NCBI RefSeq assembly: GCF_001618425.1
Contig: NZ_BDCU01000023.1
Coordinates: 160,124-224,123, forward strand
Direction: 5' to 3'
DNA length: 64,000 nucleotides
DNA from: Nocardia fusca NBRC 14340
GTDB lineage: Bacteria > Actinomycetota > Actinomycetes > Mycobacteriales > Mycobacteriaceae
Every line of letters begins with the position of its first letter. Positions within the stretch are counted from its first letter, which is position 1. Of the stretch, positions 60,334-64,000 are shown piece after piece. Below the pieces are notes generated by a model. The model had not been told where the DNA came from, did no database searches, and saw nothing but the letters and a program-made list of their open reading frames with translations. The position numbers and the translations under genes are program-made.

Positions 60334-61509
60334 ATGCGAACGCTCGGGGTGTTGTTTCTGGTTGTGTGCGGGTCGGTTCTGCTCACCGGATGCGGGGACG
60401 ACTCCCATTCCGGAACTGCGGACCAGACGATGTCCTTCGAAGGCGGTGCGCCCGCGCCCGCCACGGCGCCGGGAATCCGCGTGCAGAAGGCGCCGAGCCG
60501 GGAGCAGGCTCCTACCTCCCCGCCGGATACCGCCGACCAGGCCACCGATCGGAAAGAAGTCGTGACCGGCACGGTCGACCTCACCGCCGACGACCCCGTC
60601 GCGGCCGCGCAGACCCTTGTCGACCGGGTGACCGAACTGGACGGGCGGGTCGACCAGCGCACCGAGAATCCCGGGACCACCGACAACGATCCGCACGCGA
60701 ATCTGGTCGTCCGGATTCCGGCCACCGATACCGACGCGTTCATCGACGGCCTGAGCGATCTCGGCGAGATCACCCAGGTCAGCACCAACCGTGACGACGT
60801 CACCCTGCAGTGGCAGGATCTCGACGCCCGCATCACCGCATTGCGGGCCTCGGTGGACCGGTTGCGTGATCTCATGGCGCGCGCCGCCAACACCGCCGAC
60901 CTGATCGCCGCGGAGGAGGCGCTCGCCGACCGGCAGGCCGAACTGGACAGCCTCACCGGGCAGCGGCGCTATCTCGACGATCAGATCTCGCTGTCCACCC
61001 TCACCGTCGATATCCGGAGCACGGCCGAGCAGACGATCGAGGACGGGCCCGCCAATTTCTGGGACGGGGTCGTGGACGGCTGGAACTCCCTGCTCGCCTG
61101 GCTGAAGGGCGCGGTGGTCTTCATCGGCCAGGTGCTGCCGTGGCTGGTCTTCCTCGCCCTCCTCGGCGCGATCGTCGGCGCCGTCGTGGGGCTGGCCCGC
61201 CGGCTGGGCGGCGCACGCGCCGGCGCCACCGCGGCCGGGAACTCGACCGCGCGGACCGAGCCCCCGGCGCCCGCGCCCGCGACCTCGTCAACCGCTGCCG
61301 TACCCGCGGACGCGTCGGCCGAGACCGCGGAGGATGTCGACCAGTCCGCGAAGAACAGCGACCGGACGGCCGAGAACACGGACGAGACGGCGAAGGGCAG
61401 GGACGAGACGGTGAAGGAGACGGGCCGGGCCGCGAAGGGCGCGGACAAGTCCGTGCCGACCGGGGACGAGGCCGTCGATCCGGACGGCCCGGACACGGAC
61501 CGGGCCTGA
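60334..61509 (+). CDS. DUF4349 lipoprotein with unusual charged C-terminal tail
   Basis: 391 residues. Lipobox LTGC puts the lipidated Cys near residue 20. A Pro/Ala-rich linker leads to the DUF4349 domain (about 70-255: VTGTVDLTADDPVAAAQTLVDRV; LVVRIPATDTDAFIDGLSDLGEI; coiled coil DLDARITALRASVDRLRDL; STLTVDIRS), and a membrane helix follows (about 260-290). Beyond it an about 95-residue Ala/Thr/Asp/Lys repeat-like tail extends into the cytoplasm. ATG 60334 is chosen; the frame upstream is shadow over hspR. Function unknown. Confidence 0.85.
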   Translation: MRTLGVLFLVVCGSVLLTGCGDDSHSGTADQTMSFEGGAPAPATAPGIRVQKAPSREQAPTSPPDTADQATDRKEVVTGTVDLTADDPVAAAQTLVDRVTELDGRVDQRTENPGTTDNDPHANLVVRIPATDTDAFIDGLSDLGEITQVSTNRDDVTLQWQDLDARITALRASVDRLRDLMARAANTADLIAAEEALADRQAELDSLTGQRRYLDDQISLSTLTVDIRSTAEQTIEDGPANFWDGVVDGWNSLLAWLKGAVVFIGQVLPWLVFLALLGAIVGAVVGLARRLGGARAGATAAGNSTARTEPPAPAPATSSTAAVPADASAETAEDVDQSAKNSDRTAENTDETAKGRDETVKETGRAAKGADKSVPTGDEAVDPDGPDTDRA

Positions 61510-61512
61510 GCA

Positions 61513-61743
61513 GTGCCCACCACGGTCCGCGCGGCGATCACGCCGAACAGCCGGAAGGGCCCACTGGTCGAAACCCTGCCCGACGGCACGCTGCGACTGT
61601 GGGTGCGGGCGCCGGCCGTGGAGGGGAAGGCGAACCGCGCCGCGGCCGAACTCCTGGCCGCGCATCTCGGCGTCCCGAAGAGCGCGGTCCGGCTCACCGG
61701 CGGGGCGACCTCCCGGCACAAACGGTTCGAGATCGCCGACTGA
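61513..61743 (+). CDS. DUF167/YggU family protein
   Basis: 76-residue small alpha/beta protein of unknown function. The diagnostic NSRKG near residue 12 and RAPAVEGKANRAAAELLAAHLGVPKSAVRLTGGATSRHKRFEI core are clear. GTG 61513 begins 3 nt after the DUF4349 stop, so co-transcribed. Convergent with trmL. Confidence 0.92.
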   Translation: MPTTVRAAITPNSRKGPLVETLPDGTLRLWVRAPAVEGKANRAAAELLAAHLGVPKSAVRLTGGATSRHKRFEIAD

Positions 61744-61759
61744 TCCGCGGGCGTCCGGG

Positions 61760-62224
61760 TCAGACCGCGCCCGGGAAACCGTGCTGCCGCCACGCCTCGT
61801 ACACCGCCACCGCGGCCGCGTTGGCCAGGTTCATCGACCGCCGGCCGGGCAGCATGGGGATGCGCACCTCGGCATCGATGTGCTCGTCGGCGAGCACCTC
61901 CGCCGGTAGGCCCGTCGGTTCGGCACCGAACAGCAGTATGTCGCCGGGCCGGTAGGTGATCTCGGTGTGCGGGGTGGTGGCCCGGGTGGTGAACGCGTAC
62001 ACCCGCTCGGGTCGCAGCTGCTTCCACGCGGTCGCCAGATCCGGGTGCACTGTTACCGAGGCGAGGTCGTGATAGTCCAGCCCGGCCCGGCGCAGCTTCG
62101 CCTCCGACATATCGAAGCCGAGCGGTTCGATCAGATGCAGCTCACTGCCCGTGCCGGCGGCGAGCCGGATGGCATTGCCCGTATTACCCGGTATGCGAGG
62201 TTCATGGAACATCAATCGGAACAC
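61760..62224 (-). CDS. trmL: tRNA (cytidine/uridine(34)-2'-O)-methyltransferase TrmL
   Basis: SPOUT methyltransferase that, in E. coli, 2'-O-methylates the wobble base of tRNA-Leu (CAA and UAA). The 154 residues hold the knot motifs: EPRIPGNTGNAIRLAAGTG (motif 1), LLFGAEPTGLP (motif 2) and IPMLPGRRSMNLANAAAVAVYEAWRQ (motif 3). ATG 62224. Given the Leu(UAA) tRNA at 43.4 kb it may modify that tRNA, but this is inferred. Confidence 0.94.
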   Translation of the reverse strand: MFRLMFHEPRIPGNTGNAIRLAAGTGSELHLIEPLGFDMSEAKLRRAGLDYHDLASVTVHPDLATAWKQLRPERVYAFTTRATTPHTEITYRPGDILLFGAEPTGLPAEVLADEHIDAEVRIPMLPGRRSMNLANAAAVAVYEAWRQHGFPGAV

Positions 62225-62486
62225 AGCCGACCAGTCAATCAGGTGGCGGCGCCCCCGCGGCGATCGAGCCGGATGATCGGCCGGTGACCGCGACGGTGCC
62301 GGACGATTCGCCGGCGCGGGCTATACCGCCACCCTAACGCTGTGACCACAGCGAATACGATCACCGCGGTTGTGCGGGTGCCCTGCGCGGCACAGGTTGC
62401 GGCGGCGTACCGTAGGGCCGCCCACTCTGCAGGAATCCGCTTCCGGTGGTCGAATGGGCTGTCCGATTCATTCCGGAGGGAGAAAT

Positions 62487-63965
62487 ATGGCCGTGCTGCA
62501 GGGCCACGGTAATCCAGGCGACGACGCGAGCGGGGTGAGCGATCCGGGTGCCGGCCCGGAGAAGTTGAGCCGCCAGCTGGCGAACCGACATATCCAGCTG
62601 ATCGCGATCGGCGGCGCGATCGGCACCGGTCTGTTCATGGGCTCGGGTAAGACGATCTCGCTCGCCGGCCCCTCGGTGATCCTCGTCTACATGGTCATCG
62701 GCTTCTTCCTCTTCTTCGTCATGCGGGCGATGGGGGAGCTGCTGCTGTCGAACTCCGGGTACAAATCGTTCAGCGATTTCGCCGGTGATCTGCTCGGCCC
62801 GTGGGCGGGTTTCTTCACCGGCTGGACCTACTGGTTCTGCTGGGTGGTCACCGGTATCGCCGATGTGGTGGCGATCGCCGGCTACGTGTCCTACTGGTGG
62901 GCGGATCTGCCGCTGTGGATCCCCGCGCTGGTCTGCATCGCCGTCCTGCTGGTCCTCAATCTGCCCACGGTGCGCGCCTTCGGTGAGACCGAGTTCTGGT
63001 TCGCGCTGATCAAGGTGATCGCCATCGGCGCGCTGATCGTCACCGGACTGGTGATGGTGATCACCGGTTTCACCGGTGACAGCGGCACCACCGCCTCCCT
63101 GGCCAACCTGTGGAACGACGGCGGTTTCTTCCCGACCGGGCCCATGGGTTTCGTGGCCGGATTCCAGATCGCGGTCTTCGCCTTCGTGGGTATCGAACTG
63201 GTGGGCACCACGGCGGCCGAGGCCAAGAATCCCGAACGCACGCTGCCCCGCGCGATCAACTCCATCCCGGTGCGCGTCCTGCTGTTCTACGTCGGCGCCC
63301 TGATCGTCATCTGCGCGGTGACCCCGTGGCGGGAGGTCTCGGCCGACGAGAGTCCGTTCGTGGCGATGTTCTCCCTGGCCGGGCTGGGCGTCGCGGCGAG
63401 TGTGGTCAACTTCGTGGTGCTGACCAGCGCCACCTCCAGCGCGAACTCGGGGATCTACTCGACCTCGCGGATGGTGTACGGCCTGGCCGGTGACGGGGAC
63501 GCCCCCGCCTTGTTCGGGAGGCTGTCCCGGCGCAAGGTCCCGGCCAACGCGCTGCGTTTCTCGTGCGCGTTCCTGCTGATCGGGGTGGTGCTGCTCTACG
63601 CGGGACAGTCCATCGTCGAAGCGTTCACCGTCGTCACCACCATCTCGTCGCTGTGTTTCATGTTCGTCTGGACGATGATCCTGGCCAGCTACCTGGTCTA
63701 CCGGAAGCGGCGGCCGCATCTGCATACCGCGTCGACGTTCAAACTGCCGGGCGGTGTGCCGGCGGTCTGGGCGGTGCTGGCCTTCTTCGTGTTCCTGGTC
63801 TGGGCGCTCACCCAGAAGAGCGACACCCTGCAGGCCCTGCTGGTGACCCCCATCTGGTTCGCGGTGCTGGGTGTGGCCTATCTGGTGGTGCGGCGCAGTC
63901 CGCACCATGCCGCGCTGCGTGAGCGGCATCGGGAGAAGGTCCTCGCCGAAAACGCCGCGCTCTGA
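62487..63965 (+). CDS. CycA/AroP-type amino-acid permease
   Basis: 492-residue APC transporter with about 12 helices. The AAT-family motif RQLANRHIQLIAIGGAIGTGLFMGSGKTISLAGP starts near residue 25; VGIELVGTTAAEAKNPERTLPRAIN and SANSGIYSTSRMVYGLA follow. Closest in pattern to the D-serine/D-alanine/glycine transporter CycA, though aromatic or GABA specificity is not excluded. ATG 62487 has a strong GGAGGGAG site. The 262-bp gap upstream has no recognisable feature besides this. Confidence 0.92.
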   Translation: MAVLQGHGNPGDDASGVSDPGAGPEKLSRQLANRHIQLIAIGGAIGTGLFMGSGKTISLAGPSVILVYMVIGFFLFFVMRAMGELLLSNSGYKSFSDFAGDLLGPWAGFFTGWTYWFCWVVTGIADVVAIAGYVSYWWADLPLWIPALVCIAVLLVLNLPTVRAFGETEFWFALIKVIAIGALIVTGLVMVITGFTGDSGTTASLANLWNDGGFFPTGPMGFVAGFQIAVFAFVGIELVGTTAAEAKNPERTLPRAINSIPVRVLLFYVGALIVICAVTPWREVSADESPFVAMFSLAGLGVAASVVNFVVLTSATSSANSGIYSTSRMVYGLAGDGDAPALFGRLSRRKVPANALRFSCAFLLIGVVLLYAGQSIVEAFTVVTTISSLCFMFVWTMILASYLVYRKRRPHLHTASTFKLPGGVPAVWAVLAFFVFLVWALTQKSDTLQALLVTPIWFAVLGVAYLVVRRSPHHAALRERHREKVLAENAAL

Positions 63966-63972
63966 GTTGATG

Positions 63973-63991
63973 GCCCCGCCTCCGGCGGGGC
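63973..63991 (+). terminator. Hairpin terminator after the CycA-like gene
   Basis: A perfect 8-bp stem, GCCCCGCC (63973-63980) and GGCGGGGC (63984-63991), with a TCC loop lies 8 nt after the stop, without a T run. Confidence 0.65.
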
Positions 63992-64000
63992 GGGTCGGGG

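Noticed and set aside
62361..63929. 522-codon minus-strand frame opposite the CycA-like permease
   Set aside because: Same antisense pattern (HQ, DDG, RRG repeats), no recognisable domain.

Overview
The window looks like chromosomal DNA of a high-GC, mycolata-type actinobacterium, most likely Nocardia or a close relative. Support comes from an ESX-4-type type VII secretion locus that includes EccE, families such as DUF4254 and DnaE2, the infA-rpmJ-rpsM-rpsK-rpsD-rpoA-rplQ-truA ribosomal block, and an lpqU-eno-ftsB-DUF501-ppx block laid out as in mycobacteria. No complete mobile element, CRISPR array or rRNA gene was seen. Taxonomy is inferred from gene content, not from a marker comparison.

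Layout. 0.1-8.8 kb: a full-length EccC ATPase whose other ESX genes would lie outside the window, a GntR regulator-acetyltransferase pair, a DUF4254 protein and a proline-rich EspI-like MinD/ParA ATPase. 9.1-14 kb: translation and RNA polymerase genes with structured intergenic RNA, then truA. 14.2-17 kb: an F420-type oxidoreductase, a CsoR-type metal sensor with a clear operator, methylthioadenosine phosphorylase and an FMN reductase. 17-29.9 kb: ESX-4, with eccE divergent from eccB, mycP-eccD divergent from eccC-(Rv3446c-like)-esxU-esxT, closed by a strong terminator. 29.9-35.2 kb: a minus-strand cluster of three related lipoproteins and a transmembrane Ser/Thr kinase whose external domain resembles half of a siderophore-binding protein. 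35.4-43.3 kb: lpqU, eno, ftsB, DUF501 and ppx, then peptide and amino-acid transporters.

43.4-45.2 kb is the most plastic stretch. It holds a tRNA with a Leu(UAA) anticodon but a short variable loop, a degenerate copy of that tRNA's 3' end 540 bp downstream, small orphan ORFs, and a HigBA-like toxin-antitoxin pair whose toxin frame is broken at an A5 run. 45.4-51.5 kb: a DUF6069-like membrane protein, a quinone-oxidoreductase-like enzyme, a TauE-type exporter, a hydrogenase-maturation-like SIS/HypC pair preceded by a 29-codon ORF, and a 14-TM efflux pump. 51.7-58.6 kb: a beta-lactamase-fold hydrolase, an SDR-TetR pair, and an SOS-controlled small protein-dnaE2 operon with two LexA boxes 32 bp apart. 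58.9-64 kb: a small heat-shock operon with a divergent MerR/HspR-like regulator, a DUF4349 lipoprotein, DUF167, TrmL and a CycA-like permease.

Functional links. The ESX-4 membrane complex (EccB/C/D/E, MycP) would export the EsxU/EsxT pair; the neighbouring kinase and lipoproteins could act at the same envelope but are not shown to be ESX parts. Several regulators sit beside good candidate operators: CsoR, TetR, the HigA-like antitoxin and LexA. Boundaries are derived from the reading frames and Shine-Dalgarno inspection. No database search was run, so family names rest on recognised motifs.
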